From Antrihabitans stalactiti (lineage in GTDB: Bacteria; Actinomycetota; Actinomycetes; Mycobacteriales; Mycobacteriaceae): a stretch of DNA of 64,000 bases. Numbering within the stretch: position 1 is the stretch's first letter; every line of letters starts with the position of its first letter. The notes below the pieces were generated by a model that was given only the letters and a program-made list of their open reading frames with translations, was not told where the DNA came from and ran no database searches. The translations under genes were made by a program, and so were the position numbers. Where the stretch lies: the NCBI RefSeq assembly GCF_012932915.1, contig NZ_VCQU01000017.1, forward strand, positions 1-64,000. The letters run 5' to 3'. Positions 17,176 through 25,855 of the stretch are shown in pieces.

Positions 17176-18234
17176 GTGGACGTTCGATTCGGACTCGATA
17201 CCTTCGGCGACGTGACCGTCGACGGCGATGGCAACCGCCTTCACCAGGCTCAGGTGATCAGGAATACCGTCGACCAAGCGGTACTCGCCGATGAACTCGG
17301 CGTCGATGCATTCGGGATCGGCGAGCATCACCGCGACGATTTCGCCGTGTCGGCTCCCGACATCCTGCTCGCCGCCGCAGCGTCGCGTACTTCGCGGATC
17401 AAGCTCGGGACCGCTGTCACGGTGCTCAGCTCCGACGACCCGGTGCGGGTCTACGAGCGCTTCGCCACGCTGGACGCGGTCTCGAACGGGCGGGCCGAAG
17501 TGACGCTGGGACGAGGGTCGTTCACCGAATCGTTCCCGCTCTTCGGTTACGACCTTGCCGACTACGACAAGCTCTTCGCCGAGAAGCTCGATCTTTTCGA
17601 CGCTCTTCGAACCGAGGAGGCGGTGACCTGGGAAGGCGCCACCCGGCGTCCCCTGATCGATACCGAGGTCTATCCGAAGACGGAACGAGGGAACCTCGAT
17701 GTGTGGATCGGCGTCGGAGGCTCACCGGAGTCGGTCGTTCGCGCCGCTCGATATCGCATGCCGTTGATGCTCGCCATCATCGGTGGCGACCCCGTGCGAT
17801 TCGCTCCGTATGTCGAGCTCTACCGAAATGCGCTGGAGCAGTTGGAGGTCCCTGCGCTACCGATCGGGGTGCACTCGCCCGGGTTCATCCACGACGACGA
17901 CCGCACGGCGCGTGACCTGGTCTACCCGCACTACAAGGCGATGCGCGACCGGATCGGCGCGGAACGCGGTTGGCCACCTGCCACCAGGACTGGGTTCGAA
18001 GCCGAGGTGGATCACGGGGCGCTGTACGTCGGGTCGCCGGAAACCGTCGCTCAGAAGATAGCGAAGACGGTGACGGCGCTCGGTGTGGACCGCTTCGACC
18101 TGAAGTACAGCAACGGGACGATGCCCCACGAGCTCCTGATGAACACTATCGACCTCTACGGTTCGGCCGTCATCCCGCGAGTGCGCGAGCTGCTGGAGGC
18201 TGATACTCCATCGCTCGCGCGCTCGGCGGGGTGA
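17176..18234 (+). CDS. LLM-class flavin-dependent oxidoreductase
   Basis: 352 aa from a GTG with GGGAG eight bases upstream. Luciferase-like TIM-barrel features are visible: FGIGEHHRDDF, IKLGTAVTVLSSDDPVR and GRAEVTLGRGSF. Members use FMN or F420; the choice cannot be made here. It ends five bases before the convergent choD stop. The substrate is unknown. Confidence 0.82.
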   Translation: MDVRFGLDTFGDVTVDGDGNRLHQAQVIRNTVDQAVLADELGVDAFGIGEHHRDDFAVSAPDILLAAAASRTSRIKLGTAVTVLSSDDPVRVYERFATLDAVSNGRAEVTLGRGSFTESFPLFGYDLADYDKLFAEKLDLFDALRTEEAVTWEGATRRPLIDTEVYPKTERGNLDVWIGVGGSPESVVRAARYRMPLMLAIIGGDPVRFAPYVELYRNALEQLEVPALPIGVHSPGFIHDDDRTARDLVYPHYKAMRDRIGAERGWPPATRTGFEAEVDHGALYVGSPETVAQKIAKTVTALGVDRFDLKYSNGTMPHELLMNTIDLYGSAVIPRVRELLEADTPSLARSAG

Positions 18235-18238
18235 TCGG

Positions 18239-19918
18239 TCAGTTCGTGACGTCGAACAGTGGCAAGCGCAGCGCGCCGGAGGCGAAGTCAGGGACCGTGG
18301 GAGCCTTCGGACGGACCGGCGCGATCCGCTGATACGGCGCGCCCAACGGCGGCCGGGTGTCGGCTTCGCCCTTGTTCGGCCAAAACGCCATAGCGCGTTC
18401 GGCCTGCGCGGTGATCGTCAGCGACGGGTTCACACCCAGGTTTGCCGTGATCGCCGAACCGTCGGCGATGTGCAGACCTGGATGGCCGTAGACCCGTTGG
18501 AACGGGTCGATGACGCCGTGCTCGGCCGAGTCACTGATCACGCAGCCGCCGATGTAGTGGGCGGTCGCGGGCACGTTGAAGATGTCGGTCGCCAAGCTTT
18601 GCGGGTCACCTTCGACCTTCTTCGCGAATCGCCGTGCGACGTCGTGTGCCAGCGGTATCCAGGTGGGGTTCGGCTCGCCGATGCCCGGACCGGTCCGTAG
18701 CTGGCCGTGCTTGCGGTAGGAGGTCAGCGAGTTGTCCAGCGACTGCATGACCAGCAGGATCACAGAGCGGTCCGATGCTTTGTGTGCGTTGAGGCTGCGC
18801 GCGAACACCAACGGGTGCAAGACGATTGCGAGCAGGAACCGCAGGAAACGGAACGCCCCGCCGTCGATCATCGGAACGGTCTGCGGGAAGAGCACGTTCT
18901 GACCGGTGCCGTAATGGCAGACTTCGATGTGCGTATCCGCCGTCGGGTGGATCGACGACGTGATCGCGATGCCTTGGGCGAAGTCGTTCCGATTACGGGC
19001 GGACACGTTGATGATCGCTTCCGAGTTGCTCCGTGTCAGCTCACCCAGGGTCGGCGAGAGGTTCGGCAGGGTGCCGTCGTCCTTCAGTTGGTGCAGCAAC
19101 TTCTGCGTGCCCAACGCGGCAGCGGCGAAGACGACGTGCTCAGCGGTGAGAGTCGTTGTGCCCCTGCGTACCACACCGTTGGACCGGCGAGTGTGCACGT
19201 TGTAGCCACCGCCGGGCCGTGGTGACACCGCGGTCACGGTTGTGAGCTCGTGGACCTTCGCGCCCGCCTTCTCGGCGAGGTAGAGGTAGTTGCGGTCCGT
19301 CGTGTTCTTGGCGTTGTGTGGGCAGCCGGTGAAGCATTGTGCGCAGTGGACGCAGCCCTTGCGTTGCGGACCGACGCCACCGAAGTACGGATCAGCGACT
19401 AGTTCGCCCTTCGCCTCTTCGTTGAAGAACACGCCGACCTCGGTGCGGTGGAAGGTGTCGCTGACACCGAGATCGTCGGCGACCTGCCTGAGCACGTCGT
19501 CCGCTGGTGTGAGCCTCGGGTTGGTCGTGACGCCGAGCATCCGCTTGGCCTGGTCGTAGTACGGCGCGAGTTCGGAACGCCAGTCGGTGATGTGCGCCCA
19601 GGCCTTGTCGGAGTAGAACGCGGGCAGCGGCTCGTACAGCGTGTTGCCGTAGATCAACGAACCACCACCGACGCCGGATCCGCTGAACACGAGGCACTTG
19701 CCGAGCAGGCTGATGCGCTGTGTGCCCGTCAGGCCGAGCTTCGGCGCCCAGATGGATTTCTTGATGTTCCAGTTCGTTTTCGGCAGATTCTCGGGACCCC
19801 ACCTTCGACCCGCTTCGAGCACGCCGACGCGATACCCCTTCTCGGTCAGGCGGAGTGCGGTGACGCTGCCGCCGAAGCCGGAACCGATCACCAGGACGTC
19901 GTAGTCGAAGTCAGTCAT
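18239..19918 (-). CDS. choD: GMC oxidoreductase, ChoD-type cholesterol oxidase
   Basis: 559 aa, close to the 578 aa of mycobacterial ChoD. The FAD motif is GSGFGGS (12-18). A cysteine-rich stretch CVHCAQCFTGCPHNAKN resembles that of the ChoD/GMC subgroup, and GLHIADGSAITANLGVNPSLTI is the typical C-terminal FAD-binding part with active-site Asn. The family oxidises cholesterol or other alcohols with O2. Biological use of ChoD in sterol breakdown is debated. A ribosome site is not evident before the ATG, so the mRNA may be leaderless. Confidence 0.82.
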   Translation of the reverse strand: MTDFDYDVLVIGSGFGGSVTALRLTEKGYRVGVLEAGRRWGPENLPKTNWNIKKSIWAPKLGLTGTQRISLLGKCLVFSGSGVGGGSLIYGNTLYEPLPAFYSDKAWAHITDWRSELAPYYDQAKRMLGVTTNPRLTPADDVLRQVADDLGVSDTFHRTEVGVFFNEEAKGELVADPYFGGVGPQRKGCVHCAQCFTGCPHNAKNTTDRNYLYLAEKAGAKVHELTTVTAVSPRPGGGYNVHTRRSNGVVRRGTTTLTAEHVVFAAAALGTQKLLHQLKDDGTLPNLSPTLGELTRSNSEAIINVSARNRNDFAQGIAITSSIHPTADTHIEVCHYGTGQNVLFPQTVPMIDGGAFRFLRFLLAIVLHPLVFARSLNAHKASDRSVILLVMQSLDNSLTSYRKHGQLRTGPGIGEPNPTWIPLAHDVARRFAKKVEGDPQSLATDIFNVPATAHYIGGCVISDSAEHGVIDPFQRVYGHPGLHIADGSAITANLGVNPSLTITAQAERAMAFWPNKGEADTRPPLGAPYQRIAPVRPKAPTVPDFASGALRLPLFDVTN

Positions 19919-19919
19919 G

Positions 19920-19941
19920 ACACCACGGTAGGCGGTGGTGT
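19920..19941. promoter_or_regulatory. Palindrome at the choD start, divergent promoter region
   Basis: ACACCAC-N8-GTGGTGT forms a perfect 7-bp inverted repeat one base upstream of the choD ATG, in the 109-bp divergent space shared with the BVMO gene at 20028. It could be an operator or an mRNA-leader hairpin. It does not look like a KstR site. Confidence 0.35.
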
Positions 19942-20027
19942 GCAGGCGCTGAAGTGTGTTGCGGCCAGGAAATCGAGAAATTCGGCCACCTGCACCATTG
20001 CAGCGTCTCGGGGCCTAACGTCGAGGC

Positions 20028-21485
20028 GTGACATCCGAGAACAAAGCAAGCCCGTCCATCGCCATCGTCGGGACCGGGTTCGGCGGCCTTGCCGCAGCGA
20101 TCGAACTGAAGAAGGCCGGCTACACGGACCTGGTGATTTTCGAGCGCGCCGACGGCGTCGGCGGAGTGTGGCGCGAGAACACCTACCCGGGAGCGGCGTG
20201 CGACGTCCCGTCGCCGTATTACTCGTTCTCGTTCGAGCCGAACCCGTTGTGGCCGCGCCGGTTTTCCGAGCAGCCCGCCATCCTCGACTATCTGCGCGGC
20301 GTCGCCGACGAGTACGACATCAAGCGGCACATACGTTTCAGCACCGCAGTGACAGGCGCCGACTTCGACGAGTCGACCTCGCGGTGGACCGTGCGGACCA
20401 GCGGCGGCGATGTCGAGGTGGACGTCGTGATCTCGGCGGTCGGGCAGCTGTCGCGGCCATCCTGGCCGAACATCAAGGGCCGCGACACCTTCGAAGGGGC
20501 GAGCTTCCACTCCGCCGAGTGGGACCACAGCGTCGACCTCGCAGGGAAGCGGGTCGCGGTGATCGGCACCGGAGCGAGCGCGATCCAGTTCGTGCCGGAG
20601 ATTCAGCCGCAGGTCGCGAGGCTGTCGCTCTTTCAACGCACGCCTCCCTACGTCCTACCGCGTCCCGACACTGAGTTCTCGGCACGGCATCACAAGGTGT
20701 TCACTCGCGTACCGCTCACTCAGCGCGCGGAGCGGCTCGGCTGGTTCGGCATCACCGAGACCATGGGCATCGCGTTCCTTTATGCGCGCCCGCTGTCCAA
20801 GGCGATCGAACAGGCCTGCCGCACGCACCTGAAGTATCAGGTCAAAGACAAGGTGTTGCGGGCCAAGCTGTGGCCCGACTATCCGGTCGGGTGCAAACGA
20901 ATCCTGTTTTCCAGCAACTATTTACCGTCGCTCACGCAGCCGAACGTGGAGGTCGTCACCGAGGGAATCGACGAGATCACCCCGACCGGGGTGCGAACCA
21001 CAGACGGCGTGAACCACGATGTCGACGTCATCATCTTCGGGACTGGATTCACGGCGAGCGACTTCCTGGCACCGATGCAGATCCGGGGACGCGGCGGCAA
21101 GGAACTGCGTGAACAGTGGGCGGGCGGTGCGCAGGCGTACTTGGGTATGAGCGTCGTCGACTTCCCGAATCTGTTCCTCATGTACGGGCCGAACACGAAC
21201 CTCGGTTCGGGGTCCATCGTGACGATGCTGGAGAGCCAGGCGCGATACATCGGCAAGGCCATAGCGCACTCGCAGGCAACCGGTCGGCCGATCTCGGTGC
21301 GAGGCGAGGTCGCCGAGAAGTTCGATCGGTCCCTGCAAGAGCGTCTGGTCGACGGGGTGTGGTCGAAGTGCAGCAGTTGGTACCGCAACGCGAACGGGCG
21401 AGTGAGTTCCAACTGGCCAGGAACCGTCACCGAATACCGTCGTAGAACCGCCAAGTTCGACGCCTCCGATTTCACGACTGTGTGA
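20028..21485 (+). CDS. Flavin-containing Baeyer-Villiger monooxygenase
   Basis: 485 aa from a GTG start. It has FAD motif GTGFGG (15-20), BVMO fingerprint F155-x-G-x3-H161-x3-W165, and second Rossmann motif GTGASA. It is a paralog of the BVMO at 2636 but stands alone and is divergent from choD. Ketone to ester conversion with NADPH and O2 is the family reaction. A sterol or terpenoid ketone would fit the neighbour, but that is inference. Confidence 0.86.
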   Translation: MTSENKASPSIAIVGTGFGGLAAAIELKKAGYTDLVIFERADGVGGVWRENTYPGAACDVPSPYYSFSFEPNPLWPRRFSEQPAILDYLRGVADEYDIKRHIRFSTAVTGADFDESTSRWTVRTSGGDVEVDVVISAVGQLSRPSWPNIKGRDTFEGASFHSAEWDHSVDLAGKRVAVIGTGASAIQFVPEIQPQVARLSLFQRTPPYVLPRPDTEFSARHHKVFTRVPLTQRAERLGWFGITETMGIAFLYARPLSKAIEQACRTHLKYQVKDKVLRAKLWPDYPVGCKRILFSSNYLPSLTQPNVEVVTEGIDEITPTGVRTTDGVNHDVDVIIFGTGFTASDFLAPMQIRGRGGKELREQWAGGAQAYLGMSVVDFPNLFLMYGPNTNLGSGSIVTMLESQARYIGKAIAHSQATGRPISVRGEVAEKFDRSLQERLVDGVWSKCSSWYRNANGRVSSNWPGTVTEYRRRTAKFDASDFTTV

Positions 21486-21566
21486 TGTCGAAATCCGCCT
21501 GGCGGCATCGAGGTATCGCGTAGAAGGATCCAAAGGGACCTTCGTTACCCCGCAAGGAGCAACGCG

Positions 21567-21938
21567 ATGAAATATCTACTGCTGGCGTACACCAACAAGG
21601 CGGACTGGGAATCGTTCGACTACACGAGCCCCGAGTTTGCGGCGACGTGCAAGTTCTACGAAGACATCGGGGCCGAGTTGACGGAATCCGGAGAGCTGGT
21701 GCTGACGGAGGGTTTGGCAGATCCGTCGGTGACCAAGACCGTCCGCAAGACCGCCACCGGACCGGTCGCCAGCGACGGACCGTACGCCGAGGTCAAGGAA
21801 GTGCTCGCGAGCTTCGCGATCGTTGATTGTGCGTCGCACGACCGGGCGATGGCGATCGCTGCTCGTATTGCCGAGAACGTCGGCGACACCATCGAGGTCC
21901 GCCCGATCCCTGGTGCACCGCCCACCGGGGACAACTGA
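21567..21938 (+). CDS. DGPF/YCII-domain protein linked to an ECF42 sigma factor
   Basis: 123 aa, YCII-related fold with the DGPF-type motif DGPYAEVKEV. Such small proteins are regularly encoded next to ECF42 sigma factors, as here, where the sigma gene follows after four bases. They are thought to relate to the sigma factor's signal or output, but no biochemical role is established. The ATG is preceded by AAGGAGCAACGCG, a good ribosome site. Confidence 0.85.
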   Translation: MKYLLLAYTNKADWESFDYTSPEFAATCKFYEDIGAELTESGELVLTEGLADPSVTKTVRKTATGPVASDGPYAEVKEVLASFAIVDCASHDRAMAIAARIAENVGDTIEVRPIPGAPPTGDN

Positions 21939-21942
21939 GCCG

Positions 21943-23175
21943 GTGCGGCATTCTGCTGAGTTCGAGGACCTGCTGCGTGAGCTCGCGCCGCAGGTCCTCG
22001 GCGCGCTGGTTCGCCGGTACGGGCATTTCGACGTCGCCGAAGATGCGGTCCAGGAGGCACTTCTCGTCGCCGCACAGCAATGGCCCGTCGACGGGGTTCC
22101 GCAAGATCCGCGACCCTGGTTGATCAGGATCGGCTCGCGCAAGATGATCGACCTCCTCCGCAACGAGTCCGCACGTCGCGAGCGAGAGCTGACCGATGCT
22201 GCGCGTGCTCCCGTCGCCGACGTGGAACCCGTTGACGGTCAGGATGATTCGCTGGTCCTGCTGTTCCTGTGCTGTCATCCTGCGCTGACGATGCCGTCGC
22301 AGATCGCGCTGACGCTGCGAGCGGTCGGCGGTCTGACGACGACCGAGATCGCCCGCGCATTGCTCGTCCCCGAGGCGACGTTGGGGCAACGCATCAGCCG
22401 CGCAAAGCAGGCGATTCGCAAGTCCGGTGTCCCGTTCGGGATGCCGCCTTCCGGTGAGCAAGCCGAGCGGCTGGCCGCGGTGCTGCAGGTGATCTACCTG
22501 ATCTTCAACGAGGGCTACGCGAGCACGGCCGGTCCGGTCATGACGCGAATCGAGCTGTCCGGCGAAGCGATTCGGCTCGCGCGAATGTTGCATGCCGCGT
22601 TGCCCGACGACGGCGAGGTCGCCGGATTGCTCGCGCTGTTGCTGCTCACCGATGCGCGGCGCGACGCGCGAATCGGCCAAGGCGGCATGCTGATTCCGAT
22701 GGACGAGCAGGACCGTCACCTGTGGGATCGCGCGGCGATCGACGAGGGCGTCGACTTGATCACCGCCTCGATGAGCCGTGATTCGGCTGGTCCGTACCAG
22801 CTGCAGGCTGCTATCGCCGCTGTCCACGACGAAGCCTCCACGGCCGAGGAGACCGACTGGCTGCAAATCCTCGCGCTGTACACGCTGTTGGACCAGCTGA
22901 CCGACAATCCCGTCGTGCGGCTCAATCGCGCGGTCGCGGTGGCGAAGGTGCATGGACCACGCGCTGGGTTGGCCGCTGTCGACGCTGTTGCGACCGACGA
23001 TCGGGTGGCCTCGCAGCATAGGGTCGACGTGGTCCGGGCGCATCTGCTGGAGTCGGCTGGCGACCTGGGGGCAGCGGTCGAGCACTACCGCGCCGCAGCG
23101 CGGGCCGCGACGAACATTGCCGAACAGCGGTATCTGAAGACTCGCGCCGACCGGATTGCGCAGTCATCTCGATGA
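21943..23175 (+). CDS. ECF42-type RNA polymerase sigma factor with long C-terminal extension
   Basis: 410 aa from GTG 21943. Residues 1-80 form sigma region 2 (FDVAEDAVQEALLVAAQQWP). Region 4 has the helix-turn-helix TEIARALLVPEATLGQRISRAK. The remaining roughly 220 residues are the helical, TPR-like extension (DUF6596) typical of ECF42; no anti-sigma gene is adjacent, as expected for the group. The extension is reported to be needed for activity. Its last four bases overlap dinB2, so the sigma factor and the polymerase are co-translated. Confidence 0.88.
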   Translation: MRHSAEFEDLLRELAPQVLGALVRRYGHFDVAEDAVQEALLVAAQQWPVDGVPQDPRPWLIRIGSRKMIDLLRNESARRERELTDAARAPVADVEPVDGQDDSLVLLFLCCHPALTMPSQIALTLRAVGGLTTTEIARALLVPEATLGQRISRAKQAIRKSGVPFGMPPSGEQAERLAAVLQVIYLIFNEGYASTAGPVMTRIELSGEAIRLARMLHAALPDDGEVAGLLALLLLTDARRDARIGQGGMLIPMDEQDRHLWDRAAIDEGVDLITASMSRDSAGPYQLQAAIAAVHDEASTAEETDWLQILALYTLLDQLTDNPVVRLNRAVAVAKVHGPRAGLAAVDAVATDDRVASQHRVDVVRAHLLESAGDLGAAVEHYRAAARAATNIAEQRYLKTRADRIAQSSR

Positions 23176-24197
23176 AGTGGATCCTGCACGTCGATCTCGA
23201 CCAGTTCCTCGCAGCGGTCGAGAAGCGACGCCGCCCGCAGTTGCTGGAAGTCCCGGTGGTCGTCGGCGGTTCTGGAGATCCGACGAAAGCGCGGCAGGTG
23301 GTGGCCTGCGCGTCGTACGAAGCTCGCGCGTTCGGCGTCCACGCGGGGATGCCCCTTCGGGCGGCTTTCCGCAAATGTCCCGAGGCGGTGTTCTTGCCAT
23401 CGGACGGTCCCGCGTACGACGAAGCGTCGGCCGAGGTGATGGGGATCCTGCGGTCGTTCGGGCTGCCGGTGCAGGTTCTTGGTTGGGACGAAGCGTTCGC
23501 CGGCGCCGAGACCGCCGATCCGGAGGGGCTTGCCGAAGACATTCGCGCAGCGATCTCGACCCGTGCGGGTTTGGTGTGCTCGGTCGGGATCGGCGACAAC
23601 ATGTTGCGCGCGAAGATCGCCACTGGGTTCGCTAAACCTGCTGGTGTGTACCGAGTTACGGCCGACAACTGGTCGGAGCTGATGGCCCACCGACAGACCG
23701 AGGCGTTGTGGGGGATCGGCAAGCGCACGGCAATTCGGCTCCAGACACTCGGTATTTCGACAGTCGACCACCTTGCCCGTGCCGAACCTGCTTTGCTTGC
23801 AAAGGAATTCGGTCCACGGATCGGTCCGTGGCTGGGGCGGCTAGGGCAAGGCATAGGCGGAACGGAAGTCGATACGACGCCTCGCGAGCCGACCTCTCGG
23901 AGTCACTCGACGACCTTCGCGTCCGACCTGACCGATCGCGCCGATATCGACGCCCAGGTGACGGCTCTTGCGCAGCGGGTCGCGGCCGAAGTGGGCGGCT
24001 CACGCCTCGTTTCGCGTGTCGCGGTGACCGTACGGACCGCCTCGTTCTACACGCGGACCAAGATCCGCAAGCTGGATTCGCCCACGTCGTCTGTCGACGC
24101 CATCGTCGCTGCCGCGCTGGCCGTTCTGGACCTATTTCCGCTGGACCGCCCGGTTCGGCTACTCGGAGTTCGGGTCGAGTTCGCGCATCAGCCCTGA
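23172..24197 (+). CDS. dinB2: Y-family DNA polymerase IV, DinB2 type
   Basis: 341 aa. Catalytic acids D8 and D106/E107 (GWDEAF) are present, as is the helix-hairpin-helix ALWGIGKRTAIRLQTLGI. At the position of the steric gate (F13 in E. coli DinB) it has leucine, L13 in DLDQFLAAVE. Leucine here is known from mycobacterial DinB2, which readily inserts ribonucleotides. The protein lacks an obvious C-terminal beta-clamp-binding tail after the little finger. It overlaps the ECF42 gene by four bases, so it may be made under the stress that activates that sigma factor. Confidence 0.87.
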   Translation: MKWILHVDLDQFLAAVEKRRRPQLLEVPVVVGGSGDPTKARQVVACASYEARAFGVHAGMPLRAAFRKCPEAVFLPSDGPAYDEASAEVMGILRSFGLPVQVLGWDEAFAGAETADPEGLAEDIRAAISTRAGLVCSVGIGDNMLRAKIATGFAKPAGVYRVTADNWSELMAHRQTEALWGIGKRTAIRLQTLGISTVDHLARAEPALLAKEFGPRIGPWLGRLGQGIGGTEVDTTPREPTSRSHSTTFASDLTDRADIDAQVTALAQRVAAEVGGSRLVSRVAVTVRTASFYTRTKIRKLDSPTSSVDAIVAAALAVLDLFPLDRPVRLLGVRVEFAHQP

Positions 24198-24218
24198 CCA
24201 GTGGGATATTCTCGCGCC

Positions 24219-25829
24219 GTGACGCTCGCACCAGGGTCGGAGTTCGCGGGCTACCGGATTGTGCGGCTGCTCGGCGTGGGCGGCATGGGAACGGTATACC
24301 TCGCGCGGCATCCCCGGCTGCCCAGAAACGATGCCCTCAAGCTGCTGAGCGCCGACTTTTCGCAGAGCGGTGATACCCGTAAACGTTTCGAGCGCGAGGC
24401 CGACATCACCGCCGGTCTCACCCACAAGAACATCGTCTCGGTCTACGACCGCGGCGCGATCGACGGTCAGTTGTGGATTGCGATGCAGTTCATCGAGGGC
24501 AGGGACGCGGCGGACCTGATCAAGGCCGGCCCTAAATCACTGACCCCGCGACGTGCCGTCAACATCATCACCGACGTCGCGCGCGGCCTCGACTACGCGC
24601 ATCGACACGGACTGCTGCATCGCGACGTCAAACCCGCGAACATCCTCGTTCGGTCTGCCCCCGACGAGCCGAGTGGCGAGCAGGCGCTCATCACCGATTT
24701 CGGTATTGCGAGGACGACCAACGAGACTCAGCATCTGACGGTCGCAGGCGACATCATCGCGACGATCGCATACGCATCACCGGAGCAGTTGGAGGATCGC
24801 GACCTCGATCACCATTCCGACATTTATGCGTTGGGCTGCACGCTTTACGAGATGCTGACCGGGGAGAAGCCTTTCGCTCGGTCGTCGATGCCGGCAATGA
24901 TCAATGCCCATCTGTCGGCGCCACCGCCACACCCTTCCGACAAGATGCCGTCGCTACCCCGCGCGCTCGACGACGTCATTGCGCGTGCGATGGCAAAAAA
25001 CCCGCGCGACCGCTACAACACCTGCCGCGAACTCGCGGACGCCGCGAATCGGGCGCTGTTGATTCAACCGCCGCCGCAGATCCCCGTCCCGCCGACCGTC
25101 CGAACGTCGGCACCCCAAACCGTGCCCGCGCCGATCCGCCCGCTCGCACCACAGCCGCCGCCTCGACCACAAGTACCGCCGGTGCCGCCGAAAGGGCCGG
25201 TCAACGTCGGTGGAACGCTTGGCCGAACGCAGCCACCGGGGTCGCGTCGACCGCTGATCATGGGCGCGTCCGTGGCGGCAGCGTTGGTTTTCGTCGTCGC
25301 CGTCTTCTTCGCCATCAACAACAATTCCCCTGATCGTCCGACCCAGGACACGATCACGACGTCGAGCACGCCGGTCAACGACGACCCGCGCTGCAAGGGC
25401 CTCAGCAACGCTCAATGTGATCTTCGCAAACGCCTTCCGGCATCGCTGAGCGCGTACGAATGCAAGGCGGCGGACGATTCGGTGATGATCGAGGGCCGGG
25501 CCGCCATCCAGTGCGACGGGTCGCCCAGCGTGTTGTTGGTCCAGCTCGCGAGCGCGGCCGCGATGAACGCGGCGATTCAGAAGATCTACGACGAGGGTCT
25601 TCGGGAAAATCGAGCCGCGACATTCCCGACGCCGACGTCGAAAGACGACTGGAACAACCCCCAGAAGGTTCGGGGCGGCACTCTCGTCTCGACCGCCAAA
25701 AACGGAACGAATGTCATGTCCTGGAACTACGACACCGAGAACATCGTCATGCAAGCCAGATCGGACTCGCTGGACCCCGAGGGTCTGCGGGATTGGTGGA
25801 AAGACAACTCGATCCTCGCCACTGGGTGA
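24219..25829 (+). CDS. Transmembrane Ser/Thr protein kinase (PknF-like)
   Basis: 536 aa from GTG 24219, chosen by comparison with the paralog at 27343 that begins MTLEPGSTFAGY. The kinase domain (about 10-265) has G-x-G-x2-G (GVGGMG), catalytic HRDVKPANI, DFG and SPE. A Pro-rich linker follows, then one membrane helix near residue 350 and an extracellular domain of about 160 residues with four cysteines. The sensor domain is unlike that of its neighbour kinase. The stop codon is in the loop of a strong hairpin. Confidence 0.87.
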   Translation: MTLAPGSEFAGYRIVRLLGVGGMGTVYLARHPRLPRNDALKLLSADFSQSGDTRKRFEREADITAGLTHKNIVSVYDRGAIDGQLWIAMQFIEGRDAADLIKAGPKSLTPRRAVNIITDVARGLDYAHRHGLLHRDVKPANILVRSAPDEPSGEQALITDFGIARTTNETQHLTVAGDIIATIAYASPEQLEDRDLDHHSDIYALGCTLYEMLTGEKPFARSSMPAMINAHLSAPPPHPSDKMPSLPRALDDVIARAMAKNPRDRYNTCRELADAANRALLIQPPPQIPVPPTVRTSAPQTVPAPIRPLAPQPPPRPQVPPVPPKGPVNVGGTLGRTQPPGSRRPLIMGASVAAALVFVVAVFFAINNNSPDRPTQDTITTSSTPVNDDPRCKGLSNAQCDLRKRLPASLSAYECKAADDSVMIEGRAAIQCDGSPSVLLVQLASAAAMNAAIQKIYDEGLRENRAATFPTPTSKDDWNNPQKVRGGTLVSTAKNGTNVMSWNYDTENIVMQARSDSLDPEGLRDWWKDNSILATG

Positions 25830-25841
25830 CGAGGATCGAGT
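25807..25841. terminator. Hairpin at a convergent junction, probable bidirectional terminator
   Basis: ACTCGATCCTCG (25807-25818) pairs perfectly with CGAGGATCGAGT (25830-25841) across an 11-base loop that contains the kinase stop codon. It sits between the convergent kinase and TIGR03118 genes. No U-tract follows, which is common for actinobacterial terminators. It is unrelated in sequence to repeat families A and B. Confidence 0.6.
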
Positions 25842-25855
25842 CGCGGAGCGTCAGA

